From NCBI GenBank assembly GCA_039931615.1, contig JBDTRR010000027.1:1-64000 (forward strand): a stretch of 64,000 bases of DNA, given 5' to 3'. The notes beneath the pieces were generated by a model. The model did no database searches, was not told where the DNA came from, and saw only the letters and a program-made list of their open reading frames with translations. The first letter of the stretch is position 1. Each line of letters begins with the position of its first letter. Source of the stretch: JAHFUI01 sp039931615. GTDB lineage: Bacteria > Acidobacteriota > Vicinamibacteria > Vicinamibacterales > CAVVIG01. The position numbers were made by a program, and so were the translations under genes. Of this stretch, positions 1-11,222 are shown piece by piece.

Positions 1-119
1 GTCCCTGGTCCTTGGCCGTCCCTGGTCCTTGGCCGTCCCTGGTCCTTGGCCGTCCTTGGTCCTTGGCTGTCCTTGGTCCTTCGTCGTCCTCGGTCCCTGG
101 TCGTCCTTCGTTCGGTACG
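1..119. repeat. 17-bp degenerate tandem repeat
   Basis: The unit GTCCCTGGTCCTTGGCC is repeated head to tail from the first base. The first three copies are identical, and about four more diverge progressively up to the sequence GTCCTTCGTTCGGTACG. The array probably continues to the left of the window. It is non-coding on codon grounds: the frame that crosses it gives a low-complexity Arg/Leu peptide. Unit length and composition look like slipped-strand minisatellite DNA. There are no unique spacers, so it is not a CRISPR. Confidence 0.9.
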
Positions 120-139
120 TGCCTTGCTGTTGATCCGGC

Positions 140-427
140 ATGGCGATGACCACTCATCTCGGACGATATGCCGGCCGCAAGCTGACCCGCCGCCTGATTC
201 GCTCGATGCCGTGGATTGGCGGTCTCGTCGCCCTGGCCACGCTTCGTAATACTGTCCGCCGCAAAGGTGTCCTGGGCGGCGCGCTCCACACGGCGCTGGA
301 TTTCATCCCGTTCGTCGGCGGCGCGAAGACCCTGGCCGAAGCTGGACGGGGCCGCGACTTCTTCCCCGATAAGCCGATCAGTCCCAGCCCGGTGCCTCAC
401 CCGTCCGACCCTCGCTCACCCCGGTAG
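140..427 (+). CDS. Small conserved-looking hypothetical protein
   Basis: A 95-residue protein of unknown function. The N-terminal third is basic (GRYAGRKLTRRLIRS). It is followed by a short hydrophobic stretch (MPWIGGLVALATL, about 23-35) and a second semi-hydrophobic segment, ALDFIPFVGGAKTLAE, at about 52-67. The tail is Pro-rich and probably disordered. The two weak hydrophobic segments suggest peripheral or re-entrant membrane association, but this is inference. Start at 140 or at the ATG six bases later; no strong ribosome site marks either. It lies upstream of the BlaI-type repressor but is separated from it by the repressor promoter, so it is probably a separate unit. I do not recognise a named family. 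Confidence 0.6.
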   Translation: MAMTTHLGRYAGRKLTRRLIRSMPWIGGLVALATLRNTVRRKGVLGGALHTALDFIPFVGGAKTLAEAGRGRDFFPDKPISPSPVPHPSDPRSPR

Positions 428-433
428 CGACTT

Positions 434-447
434 CTTAAGTAATTAGT
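434..447. promoter_or_regulatory. Candidate BlaI-type operator, copy 1
   Basis: The 11-bp sequence TAAGTAATTAG sits at 436-446, directly abutting and overlapping a -35-like TTGACA at 447-452. The same 11-mer recurs at 491-501. This copy is an imperfect dyad (TTAA/TTAG arms). It is AT-rich in an otherwise GC-rich region. A repressor bound here would block -35 recognition. Confidence 0.6.
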
Positions 448-475
448 TGACAGGCTCCGGCGATCGCGATAGGCT
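447..475 (+). promoter_or_regulatory. Candidate promoter for the blaI-M56 operon
   Basis: TTGACA at 447-452 is a perfect -35 hexamer. It is followed by 17 bp and TAGGCT (470-475) as a weak -10. The predicted transcription start, about 482, lies just before the second operator-like copy. The promoter is therefore bracketed by the two identical AT-rich sites, the arrangement expected for autoregulation. Confidence 0.5.
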
Positions 476-488
476 GCTGTTCCGTGCT

Positions 489-502
489 CCTAAGTAATTA
501 GG
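489..502. promoter_or_regulatory. Candidate BlaI-type operator, copy 2
   Basis: CCTAAGTAATTAGG is a perfect inverted repeat (arms CCTAA/TTAGG around GTAA). It lies 18 bp before the repressor start codon and about 10 bp downstream of the predicted transcription start. It shares the core TAAGTAATTAG with the upstream copy, 55 bp away centre to centre. Known BlaI/MecI operators are dyads with TACA/TGTA cores, so this would be a lineage-specific variant. Confidence 0.6.
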
Positions 503-520
503 TGTTCGGGCAACACACCC

Positions 521-940
521 ATGGCCAGACCACCATCGCCCGGGCTCACCGACGCCGAGCTCCGCGTCATGCGCGTCCTCTGGGACCGCCAGCGCGCCAC
601 GGTCGCCGCCGTCGTCGACGGCCTCGCCGGCACGCCGACGCCGGCCTACAACACGGTGCTCACCATCCTCGGCATTCTCGAGCGCAAGGGCTACGTCACG
701 CACGAAAAGGACGGCCGGGCGTTCGTCTACCTCCCGCTCGTCGGCCGGAGCGAGGCGCGCCAGAGCGCACTGTCCCAGGTGCTCAAGCGGTTCTTCGACG
801 ATTCGCCCCGGCTGCTGGTCCTCGACCTGCTCGGCCACGAGCGAACCGATGCCGACGAGCTCCGCCGGGTGCGCGAGCTGATCGAACAGGCGCCGCCCGA
901 TAGCGGCGACGCGGCGCGCAAGAGGAGGCGACGGCGATGA
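521..940 (+). CDS. BlaI/MecI/CopY-family transcriptional repressor
   Basis: A 139-residue winged-helix repressor of the penicillinase-repressor family. The N-terminal winged helix is clear: LTDAELRVMRVLWD at about 9-22, the recognition-helix region AYNTVLTILGILERKGYV at about 42-59, and the wing HEKDGRAFVYLPLV. The C-terminal helix (ALSQVLKRFFDD) is the dimerisation segment, followed by a basic Arg-rich tail. In known systems the paired M56 peptidase leads to repressor cleavage and derepression. The gene overlaps the following M56 gene by 4 bp (ATGA), so the two are translationally coupled. Two copies of an AT-rich dyad flank its promoter. The regulated target beyond its own operon is unknown; nothing here is a beta-lactamase. 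Confidence 0.93.
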   Translation: MARPPSPGLTDAELRVMRVLWDRQRATVAAVVDGLAGTPTPAYNTVLTILGILERKGYVTHEKDGRAFVYLPLVGRSEARQSALSQVLKRFFDDSPRLLVLDLLGHERTDADELRRVRELIEQAPPDSGDAARKRRRRR

Positions 941-2412
941 CGCTGCTGGTGACCTGGCTGTGGCAGGGGCTGGCGATCGCCTGGATCACCGCGGCGGCGG
1001 TCCGGGCGATGCCCCGCCTCAACGCCGCCACCCGTCACGCCATCTGGTGGCTGGCGCTGGCCGCCGTGCTGATCATCCCGATCGCGCACGAGTTAGCCGC
1101 GATGTCCAGCGGTACTCCCTCATTGCGGGACCTGACCCCGGTCGACGCGGCCGGGGCGCTGATGCTGCCGGCGGTCCCCGGTTGGCTTGTCGCCGGAGCG
1201 GCGGCGCTCTGGGCGATCGTCGCCTTCGTCCGCCTGCTCCGGATCGCGCAAAGCTGCCGTACCCTGGCGCGGCTGAAGCGGGCCGCCTCGCCGTTCGACC
1301 GCTCGCGCGAAGCGCGTCTGCCACTGTGGATCGCGGGTCGGGCCCGCCGTCGCCGGCCGTCGGAGCTTCGCATCGCCGACGGCGTGACGGGTGCGTGCGC
1401 CCTCGGCCTCGGTCGGCCGGTCATCCTGATCTCGCGCCCCGTCGCCGACGCGCTCAGCGATGAATCGCTGGACGAGATCGTGATGCACGAGCAGGCGCAC
1501 CTCGATCGCTATGACGACTGGTCGCAGCTGCTGCTGGCGGCCGTCTCCAGCCTGGTCGGATTGCACCCGGCGGTGCGATTCCTGAGCCGGCGGCTGGACG
1601 TCGACCGCGAGGCGGCGTGCGACGACCGCGTCGTGTCGTGCACCGGGGCGGCGCGCCGCTACGCGGCCGCCCTCCTCGCCGTCGCCGCCGCGTCATGCCG
1701 GCAGGCGGGTCGAATCGAATGCGCCGCCGGCGGGCCCGCCGCCACCACCACGGCCTCGGCGCTGCGGATCCGCGTCGGCCGTCTCCTCGATCCGAGGCGG
1801 ACGAGGGGAGCGCGGCTGGCCGGCGCGACGAGCCTGGTCAGCGTGGCCGGTCTGGCCATCGCCGTGGTCCTCTCGACCCAGGTCGCCCCGGCCGTGGTCT
1901 TCTTCGATCTGGCTGAGGCCGACGCTCCGCTCGCCGAACCGGCCGCCGCGCTGCGGACCCGGCTCGATCCGGCGCCCTCCACCAATGAAGCGCCCGTCGC
2001 CGAGGCGCCGCCGGCAGCGCCCTACCGCACTCCCGTCCGTCTGCCGCGTCCGGCCCGGCCCGAGCCGCCGGCGCTGGCGGGACTTCCCCTCGCGGTGACG
2101 ATGGTGGATGCGCCTGCCGTGGCGCCACTCGACAGCCGGACCGTGGCGGCGGCCGATTCCAAGACGAGCGGCAACGGCTCGATCGTCAAGGCGCCGGCGA
2201 TCGCCGTCCCGCTGCCCTCGAGGCCGCTGGCGGTCCTCCCGCCGGCGCCCGACCACGCCGCCCCCTGGGATGCGGTCACGACTTCGACCCTCTCTGCCGC
2301 CGACGCCGTCGCGCGCAGCGCCGCGGCGACCGGGGCCCGCGCCCGCAGTGCCGGCATTTCGATCGGCCGTTTCGTGACTCGCGCCAGTAAAGCCGGCGCC
2401 AACATTTTCTAA
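937..2412 (+). CDS. M56-family (BlaR1-like) integral membrane metallopeptidase
   Basis: A 491-residue protein with hydrophobic helices at about 1-22, 33-52 and 83-101, then a cytoplasmic zinc-protease domain. The zinc motif HEQAH is at 184-188 and the downstream conserved segment LDVDREAACDD at about 220-230. Another transmembrane helix lies at about 293-315. The remaining 175 residues are Pro/Ala-rich and disordered, with no penicillin-binding sensor domain, so it is not a true BlaR1. The family role is to cleave or inactivate the cognate BlaI-type repressor in response to an envelope signal; the signal here is unknown. It overlaps the repressor gene by 4 bp. Confidence 0.92.
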   Translation: MTLLVTWLWQGLAIAWITAAAVRAMPRLNAATRHAIWWLALAAVLIIPIAHELAAMSSGTPSLRDLTPVDAAGALMLPAVPGWLVAGAAALWAIVAFVRLLRIAQSCRTLARLKRAASPFDRSREARLPLWIAGRARRRRPSELRIADGVTGACALGLGRPVILISRPVADALSDESLDEIVMHEQAHLDRYDDWSQLLLAAVSSLVGLHPAVRFLSRRLDVDREAACDDRVVSCTGAARRYAAALLAVAAASCRQAGRIECAAGGPAATTTASALRIRVGRLLDPRRTRGARLAGATSLVSVAGLAIAVVLSTQVAPAVVFFDLAEADAPLAEPAAALRTRLDPAPSTNEAPVAEAPPAAPYRTPVRLPRPARPEPPALAGLPLAVTMVDAPAVAPLDSRTVAAADSKTSGNGSIVKAPAIAVPLPSRPLAVLPPAPDHAAPWDAVTTSTLSAADAVARSAAATGARARSAGISIGRFVTRASKAGANIF

Positions 2413-2460
2413 ACCTCGTCAACCGGTGCGGTTCCATCGCACTCCCGTGGAGGCTCTGCC

Positions 2461-4137
2461 ATGCGTGTGTTCCTGGTCAACCCGAGCCATGTCTCGTTTG
2501 GCACGGCCGTCATTACGCCCCGCTGGCTCTATGTGCTCGCGGCCGCCACGCCGTCGCGATGGGGCGACCCGATCGTCGCCGACGAGACGCTCGATCCGTT
2601 TGATGCCGGGCAGGTATCGCCCGGTGACGTGGTCGGGATTGGGATCCACACCGGGAATGCGCTGCGCGGCTACGAAGTCGGACGCCTGGCGCGGGCCCGC
2701 GGTGCGTATGTCGTCTTCGGCGGCATCCACTCGACGCTGTATCCGGCCGAGGCCCATGACCTCGGCGGCGCACACGCCGTCGTCCGCGGCGACGGCGATG
2801 TCGTCTGGGAAGGCGTCATCGACGATTGTGCCGCCGGCACGCCGCGGCCGATCTACGAAGCGGGACGGATCGACGGCGAGACATTCAAGCCGGCCCGGTG
2901 GGACCTGCTGCCGGGCGGCCGGTACATGTGGGGATCGATCCAGACGGTGCGCGGCTGCCCGAAACACTGCTCGTTCTGCTCGGTCTGGCGCACCGACGGG
3001 CAGACCCCGAGGCAGGCCGCCGTCGATGCGGTGCTCCACGAAGCGGTGGAACTCCGGCGCCGCGGGTTCCGCTTCATCGCGCTGGCCGACGACAACTTCT
3101 ACCCGGTGACGCTGACCGACCTGGCGCAGGCGGCGCGGCGGAGCGATCCGTCCCACCTGCGCGAGCTCGAAGCGATCCGGGCGGAGCGCTTCGCGCTGAT
3201 GGAAGGACTGTCGCGGCTCCCCGCAGACATGGTGTTCTTCACCCAGATCACGATGGAAGCAGCCGAGGATCCCACCTTCCTGCAGGCGATGGCACGCGCC
3301 AGGATCCGCGGCGCCCTGGTCGGTGTGGAAGCGGTCACTCCGGCCGGGTTGAAGGACGTGCACAAGGGATTCAATCTGGCCGGCGAGGCGCTGGTCGAAC
3401 GGCTGCAGACGTTCCGATCGCACGGCGTGCACGTGCTGGGGTCGTTCATTTTCGGCCTGCCGAGCGACCGTGCTGAAACGTTCGAGGCCACCGCCGATCT
3501 GGCGGAGCGGGCCGGCATCACCTTCGCGCAGTTCGTGATGTTGACGCCCTATCCAGGCACGGTCGATTTCGAGCGCTGGGAGCGCGATTTGGCCGGCAAC
3601 GCGGCGACGGTCGCCGGCGTGCCGGTGACGCGGCACTGGCTGATCCCGCAGGCCGATCGTCCGAAAGTCTACTCACCGCACGAGGTGATGTCGGCGGACG
3701 AAATCCGCCGCCGTACTCAAGCGGTCTGGGATCACTTCTATGCCCTGCCGCGAATCTGGAAGCGATCGCGGGTCGCCCCGACCTTGAAGGGCCGGCTCGC
3801 CTTCGTGCTCAGCTCGAAACTGTATCGGCAGATGTACGCCAACACCGGGATCGCCACCGACTCCGCCCGGCACGCCCGGTCGGCCCGGTTCGCGCGCTGG
3901 ATGGCCGGTCCGTGCCGCCGGCTCTTCGCGGCGGCCCCGATGCCGAACCTCGAGGTGCCCCGTTCGGATCCGGGCCGGGCCAGACCCTCTCTGCCGACAC
4001 CGTTTGTCGGCCTGACGCGGCGCCAGGAGTCTTACGCAGCGTCCGACGTTCCGCCTCCGCCGCAGGCTTCGGCGCGACGCGCCGAAGCGCGCTCCGCGCT
4101 TGAAGGCGGTAGTCGGACGACGGAACAATCCGGCTGA
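2461..4137 (+). CDS. B12-binding radical SAM protein
   Basis: 558 residues. The N-terminal cobalamin-binding-like domain covers about 1-145. The radical SAM core follows with the cluster-binding cysteines C166, C170 and C173 (RGCPKHCSFC). A conserved core segment SFIFGLPSD lies at about 330, and TPYPGT later in the chain. The family performs radical methylation or other carbon-centred chemistry; the substrate cannot be told from sequence. GTGGAGG seven bases before the ATG supports the start. The last 35 or so residues are odd: they are encoded by the palindromic intergenic repeat that begins near 4035, so the functional protein probably ends before about residue 520. It sits 48 bp after the M56 gene in the same direction and could be co-transcribed. 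Confidence 0.9.
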   Translation: MRVFLVNPSHVSFGTAVITPRWLYVLAAATPSRWGDPIVADETLDPFDAGQVSPGDVVGIGIHTGNALRGYEVGRLARARGAYVVFGGIHSTLYPAEAHDLGGAHAVVRGDGDVVWEGVIDDCAAGTPRPIYEAGRIDGETFKPARWDLLPGGRYMWGSIQTVRGCPKHCSFCSVWRTDGQTPRQAAVDAVLHEAVELRRRGFRFIALADDNFYPVTLTDLAQAARRSDPSHLRELEAIRAERFALMEGLSRLPADMVFFTQITMEAAEDPTFLQAMARARIRGALVGVEAVTPAGLKDVHKGFNLAGEALVERLQTFRSHGVHVLGSFIFGLPSDRAETFEATADLAERAGITFAQFVMLTPYPGTVDFERWERDLAGNAATVAGVPVTRHWLIPQADRPKVYSPHEVMSADEIRRRTQAVWDHFYALPRIWKRSRVAPTLKGRLAFVLSSKLYRQMYANTGIATDSARHARSARFARWMAGPCRRLFAAAPMPNLEVPRSDPGRARPSLPTPFVGLTRRQESYAASDVPPPPQASARRAEARSALEGGSRTTEQSG

Positions 4138-4380
4138 AGCCGGATCCCACGTACGAGGGGGGATCGCGGTCTCAGGAATCGTACGTGGCGTCCGACTTCA
4201 GTCGGACGACGGAACAATCCGGCTGAAGGGCGTTTGAAAAAATCGATTCTGAAGTAGTGCAGACCTTCAGGTCTGCCAGAGACCGCAGGCCTGAAGGCGT
4301 GCACTGCGTCGATCTCTTTTACGTGCTCTGAAGGCGGATCCCACGTCCGTAGGGGACGGTCTTCAGACCGTCCCGTGGGG
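4035..4380. repeat. Cluster of palindromic intergenic repeats
   Basis: A dense array of short dyads. GCTTCGGCGC/GCGCCGAAGC lies around 4068-4090. CCGGCTGAAGCCGG is at 4130-4143. CCACGTACGA (4147-4156) pairs with TCGTACGTGG (4179-4188). TCCGACTTCAGTCGGA is at 4191-4206. An imperfect 21-bp hairpin runs 4256-4276 with 4286-4306. GGACGGTCTTCAGACCGTCC sits inside 4353-4374. The last element with its flank (4349-4374) recurs identically at 8000-8025. The left part overlaps the 3' end of the radical SAM gene. Related elements occur at four other gaps in this window. They may act as transcription-termination or mRNA-stability hairpins between the convergent genes. Confidence 0.85.
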
Positions 4381-4411
4381 GGCCGGCGAGTCGCTCGAGA
4401 GCACCCCTTCT

Positions 4412-7240
<2,829 letters not shown>

Positions 7241-7261
7241 CCTCTCCGCTCCGTCCGTCAG

Positions 7262-7888
7262 CTATTGCAGCGCTTCCCGCAGCAGCAGGCGCGCCTTCTC
7301 CCAGTCCCGGCGGACGGTGCGCGCCGTCACGCCCAGCGCACTGGCAATCTCTTCCTCCGTCAGGCCGCCGAAATAGCGCATCTCGACCACCTGCGTCAGG
7401 CGGGGATCGAGCAGGGTGATTCGATCCAGCGCCTGATGCACATACAGGATCTCGTCCGCGCCGCGCGCGGGAGCCGGCGGCTCGTTCGTCAGTGGGACCG
7501 GCGGCGCGCCGGCGCCCCGCCGGCTGGCGTTCCGGCGCCGTGCGATGTCGACGATCACCGACCGCATGACGCGGCCGGCCCAGCGCATGAAGTGGACCCG
7601 ATCCTCGAGCGTGAGATGTCCGGATGCGGCGAAGCGGAGATACGACTCATGAACGAGCGAGCCGGTATCGAGGAATGTATTGCGGCGGCTGGCCCGCAGC
7701 CGCGCCCGCGCCAGCCGGCGCAGGTCGTCGTAGGTGGCGGCAAACAGCGCATCCGAGGCAACCGCATCGCCGGCCCGGGCTCGATGGATCAGCTCGGTGA
7801 GCCTGAGCGCGGCGGGGGAGACCGCGGCGACCGGCGGACGGCTACGACCGGAAGCGTGCGGAACGTGATCCGTTTGATGCGTGGGCAC
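7262..7888 (-). CDS. ECF-type RNA polymerase sigma factor (kinase-associated class)
   Basis: A 208-residue sigma factor. Region 2 covers roughly 30-100 (LFAATYDDLRRLARARLRA; HFMRWAGRVMRSVIVDIARRR) and region 4 about 145-208 (LDPRLTQVVEMRYFGGLTEEEIASALGVTARTVRRDW, with an obvious helix-turn-helix). The segment TGSLVHESYLRF and the gene order sigma factor then Ser/Thr kinase identify the ECF class that lacks a classical anti-sigma factor and is thought to be controlled by a co-encoded kinase. The first 25 residues are poorly conserved in appearance, so a downstream start is possible. The 147-bp gap to ppc holds palindromic repeats. Confidence 0.93.
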   Translation of the reverse strand: MPTHQTDHVPHASGRSRPPVAAVSPAALRLTELIHRARAGDAVASDALFAATYDDLRRLARARLRASRRNTFLDTGSLVHESYLRFAASGHLTLEDRVHFMRWAGRVMRSVIVDIARRRNASRRGAGAPPVPLTNEPPAPARGADEILYVHQALDRITLLDPRLTQVVEMRYFGGLTEEEIASALGVTARTVRRDWEKARLLLREALQ

Positions 7889-7957
7889 GCTGATACTAAC
7901 GACCAGCGAGCGGGATGTGAACGGAGGGACCGACCGTACGGTGTCGGGTTCACGAGA

Positions 7958-8027
7958 ATCACGGGACGCCTCGAGGCGTCCCCTACGCCACTGGGTGGTG
8001 TAGGGGACGGTCTTCAGACCGTCCCAA
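7958..8027. repeat. Palindromic intergenic repeat pair
   Basis: Two perfect hairpins lie side by side. GGGACGCCTCGAGGCGTCCC is at 7963-7982. A 22-bp palindrome at 8004-8025 (core GGACGGTCTTCAGACCGTCC) is identical, with four extra flanking bases, to the element at 4349-4374. They lie just past the ppc stop codon (ppc is transcribed leftward), upstream of the sigma factor gene, and could terminate ppc transcription. Confidence 0.85.
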
Positions 8028-8035
8028 GGTCGCGG

Positions 8036-10690
8036 CTATCCCGTATTTCTCATGCCCGCGGCGATGCCGTTGACCGTCACCGCAAACGCGTGCCTCAGCT
8101 CGGCGGACTCCTCCGAGTGACGCAGTCGATCGAGCAGTTCGATCTGCACCAGGTTGATTGGATCGACATACGGGTTGCGGACATCAATCGACCGCCGGAG
8201 GACCGGGATGGCGTCGGCCGGCTGCCGGTGGCCGGTAATGGCAAGGACGGCGGCGGTGGCGCGTGCGAGTCGCGACCGCAGATCGGCTCCGAGCGCCAGG
8301 AGCGCTTGCGGCAGCAGCCGGCGGTCGTACTCGGCCGCGATGCGCGGGTCGGCCTTGGCCAGCACCATTTCGATCAGATCGAGCGTGGACCGAAAGAGCG
8401 GCCAGCGTTCGTACATCGTTTTCAGCACCGGCCCTTCGCCGCGGGCGATTGATTCGGCCAGCGCGTCCTCGACGCCGAGCCAGGCGGGGAGCATCAATCG
8501 CGTCTGGGTCCAGGCGAACTGCCACGGGATCGCGCGCAGGCCTTCAACGCCCGTGCCGCCGCCGCGGCGCGCCGGGCGGCTGCCGATCCTGATGCCGCGC
8601 AGCTCCGGCTCGGGTGTCGCCGTATGAAAGTAGTCGAGGAAGTCGGGCTGTTCGTAGACGACGGCGCGATACGACGTCCGCGCCCGCTCCGCCAGACCGT
8701 CCATGACCGCTCGCCACTCCGGCGCCGGGCCGGTGGCATGTCCGAGAGTGGCTTCGAGCGTGGCCGTCGTGTAGACCTCCATCGTCCGCACCGCGATGTC
8801 GGGCAGTCCGAACTTCGCCTGAATCATCTCGCCCTGCTCGGTCACCCGCAGCCGGCCGGCGACCGAACCGGGCGGCTGCGATTGAATCGCGAGATGGGTC
8901 GGGCCGCCGCCGCGGCCGACGGTCCCGCCCCGACCGTGGAACAGGGTGAGCTGCACGCCGTGCCGGGCGCAGGCGGCGACGACCTCCTCCTGCGCGCGGT
9001 AGAGAGACCAGGCCGCGGCGAAGCGGCCGGCATCCTTGGCCGAATCGGAATAGCCGACCATCACCTCCTGCTGCCCCTGGATGCGGCTGCGATACCAGGG
9101 GAGTGCCATCAGGACATCCACCACCGATCCCGCGTGCTGCAGATCGGCCGCCGTTTCGAACAGCGGCACGACGCGCTGGGGACGCCGGCTGCCGGCCAGC
9201 TTCTGCAGCAGCTCGACCGCCAGGACATCTGACGGCCGGCTCGCCATGGTGATCACGTAGGCGCCGAGCGACTCGGCGGGCAGGGCGGCGGCGACGCGGA
9301 AGGTGTCGAGCACGTCGCGAACCGGATCGGGCACCGCGTCGCGATCGAGCGGCAGGTCGGCGAACGAGCGCGTGCCGCCGACGATCTCGTCGATCAACAG
9401 CGCGACACGCTCGGCTTCGGACGCGCGGTCATAGTCGCCCAGCCGCCACAGTTGCGCGATCCAGGCGACGGCCTCGGCGTGGCGGGCGGCGTCCTGCCGC
9501 AGGTCGAGCGGGGCCAGGTTGAGCCCGAATGCGGCGACGCGCCGAAGGATGTCGGTCAGGCGTCCGGCGGCGATCAGGCCGTTGCCGGTCCCGATCAGCG
9601 ATCGATGACACAGCAGCAGCGGCGCCGCGAGCTCGTCCGCCGCGAGGAAGATCGGCGCGGCGCCCGCCGTGCCCGACCCTTCGCCCTCGATTTCGGCAGC
9701 GGCGTAGTCGCGTGTGGCGCGGAGACGCGCCGCCACGTCGCGCAGCAGCACGCGGTATGGCTCCTCGCTCTCGCCGACCGCTGATCGAAGCTCGGCGGTG
9801 GCGGCCCCGATCGAGAGCTCGGCGCGCAGGGAATCGATCTCGTGCGAGTACAGGTCGGCGGCCGTCCATCGCGCCATCCAGACGGCCCGCCGGGTGACGT
9901 CGGGCGTGACGTTGGGATTGCCGTCGCGATCGCCGCCGATCCAGGATCCGAAGCGCAGCGGCGCGGCGTCGAGCGGCAGCGGCTGACCGAGCGCCCGATC
10001 GATCTGCCGCAGGTAGCGCGGCAGCGCCTGCCAGACGGTCTGCTCGAACACCGCCAGGCCGCTCCGGACTTCATCGAGCGGCGAGACCGCGTGATCGCGG
10101 ACTTCGCCGGTCTGCCACATCGCGGCAATCTCACGCCGCAGATCGTCGAGCGCCGCCTCGGACTCGTCCGGCGTCAAATCGCTGCGATCGCGGACGCCGA
10201 GCAGATCGGCGATCCGCCGATGCATCTGCAGCAGCGTCCGGCGCACCACTTCGGTCGGATGGGCGGTCAGCACCAGCTCGATCCGCAGCGACTGCACCGC
10301 GGCCGCCAGCGCATCGGCTGACAGACCGGCGGCCCGCCAGCGCCCGAATGCATCGGCGCAGGAACCGGGCTGCGGATGGTGATCGCGGGCCCGCGCGTAG
10401 TCGCGGCGGCGGCGGACGCGGTGGTGCTGCTCGGCGATGTTCGCCAGCGTCAGGAACTGCGCGAACGCGCGCGCGATCGGTACGGCCGATTCCAGCGGCA
10501 GGTGGCTGAGACGATCGGCCAGCTCCTCGAACGCGGCCGGGTCGCTGCCGGTGTGCGCCCGCTTTGCCAGCGCGCGCGCTCCCTCGACCAGCTCGAACAG
10601 CGCCGCGCCGGCCTGGTCCTGCAGGGCGTCGCCGAACAGATCGCCCAGCAGCCGGACATCGTCGCGCAAGGCCTTGTTCGGATCAGTCAT
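8036..10690 (-). CDS. ppc: Phosphoenolpyruvate carboxylase
   Basis: 884 residues, normal family length. It catalyses HCO3- plus phosphoenolpyruvate to oxaloacetate, the anaplerotic entry to the TCA cycle. Diagnostic segments are all present: VLTAHPTE with the catalytic His, GSWIGGDRDGNPNVT, the mobile loop FHGRGGTVGRGGGPTH, and the C-terminal MRNTG. The start codon lies inside the tail of the preceding uvrA-like remnant (8-bp overlap, ATGACTGA on the minus strand), so its own promoter must lie within or upstream of the remnant. Confidence 0.97.
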   Translation of the reverse strand: MTDPNKALRDDVRLLGDLFGDALQDQAGAALFELVEGARALAKRAHTGSDPAAFEELADRLSHLPLESAVPIARAFAQFLTLANIAEQHHRVRRRRDYARARDHHPQPGSCADAFGRWRAAGLSADALAAAVQSLRIELVLTAHPTEVVRRTLLQMHRRIADLLGVRDRSDLTPDESEAALDDLRREIAAMWQTGEVRDHAVSPLDEVRSGLAVFEQTVWQALPRYLRQIDRALGQPLPLDAAPLRFGSWIGGDRDGNPNVTPDVTRRAVWMARWTAADLYSHEIDSLRAELSIGAATAELRSAVGESEEPYRVLLRDVAARLRATRDYAAAEIEGEGSGTAGAAPIFLAADELAAPLLLCHRSLIGTGNGLIAAGRLTDILRRVAAFGLNLAPLDLRQDAARHAEAVAWIAQLWRLGDYDRASEAERVALLIDEIVGGTRSFADLPLDRDAVPDPVRDVLDTFRVAAALPAESLGAYVITMASRPSDVLAVELLQKLAGSRRPQRVVPLFETAADLQHAGSVVDVLMALPWYRSRIQGQQEVMVGYSDSAKDAGRFAAAWSLYRAQEEVVAACARHGVQLTLFHGRGGTVGRGGGPTHLAIQSQPPGSVAGRLRVTEQGEMIQAKFGLPDIAVRTMEVYTTATLEATLGHATGPAPEWRAVMDGLAERARTSYRAVVYEQPDFLDYFHTATPEPELRGIRIGSRPARRGGGTGVEGLRAIPWQFAWTQTRLMLPAWLGVEDALAESIARGEGPVLKTMYERWPLFRSTLDLIEMVLAKADPRIAAEYDRRLLPQALLALGADLRSRLARATAAVLAITGHRQPADAIPVLRRSIDVRNPYVDPINLVQIELLDRLRHSEESAELRHAFAVTVNGIAAGMRNTG

Positions 10691-11222
10691 GAGCGACCGC
10701 GTAACCGGCGTCGATGAACGTCCCCATGTAGCTGGGCTCTTCCTGGCGCGTGAGCGCGCGGCGCGCCTGGTCCGGCGTGATGCCGGCGTCGACCGGAACG
10801 GTCGGCTGGTCGTCAGTGAACGGGATCCATTGGCGATCCTTCTTCGACAGCTCGCGCCATGGCCGATCGACGTCGTAGCCGAGCGTCACGAGAATGTCAC
10901 GCAGGTTCTGACCCTGCCAGGCGGTGGGCCGGGCGGCAATCGCCCGTTCACGGATGGTCAGCGTGTCGTCCGGCACCATCGATCGCTCGGTCACGTCGTA
11001 GACCCGGCCCAGCCCATGACAGCGTGGGCACGCGCCCTCCGGTGTATTCGGATGCGCTTCCGCGTCGAGCGTACCGAAGGCGAGCGAACACTCTCCGGAT
11101 CCGGAGACCCCGGTGAACACCACCAGGGCATCGCGCGGCAGGTCGACGTCGACGCTCTTCAGATTGTGTTCACTGGCGCCCCGTACGTGGACGGACGCAT
11201 CGCGGCCGGGCATCCCGTTCAT
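10683..11222 (-). pseudogene. uvrA: Truncated, internally deleted uvrA-like gene remnant
   Basis: A 179-codon open remnant of a UvrA-family ABC ATPase of the shorter paralogue type. It begins with the typical N-terminus (VRGASEHNLKSVDVDLPRD). The P-loop reads GVSGSGECSLAF where GVSGSGKSSLAF is expected, so the ATP-binding Lys is Glu. After FGTLDAEA the protein jumps directly to NTPEGACPRCHGLGRVYDV, implying loss of roughly 75 residues, with one CxxC pair kept. It continues to EEPSYMGTFIDA and then ends in ppc, so the second half of the first ATPase domain and the entire second one are missing. It cannot be a working nuclease subunit. Confidence 0.85.

Noticed and set aside
1..119. CRISPR array
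   Set aside because: Units are contiguous with no unique spacers and no cas genes are nearby.
937..2412. Calling the M56 gene a beta-lactam sensor (blaR1)
   Set aside because: The zinc-protease part is present but no penicillin-binding sensor domain follows; the C-terminus is Pro/Ala-rich and disordered.
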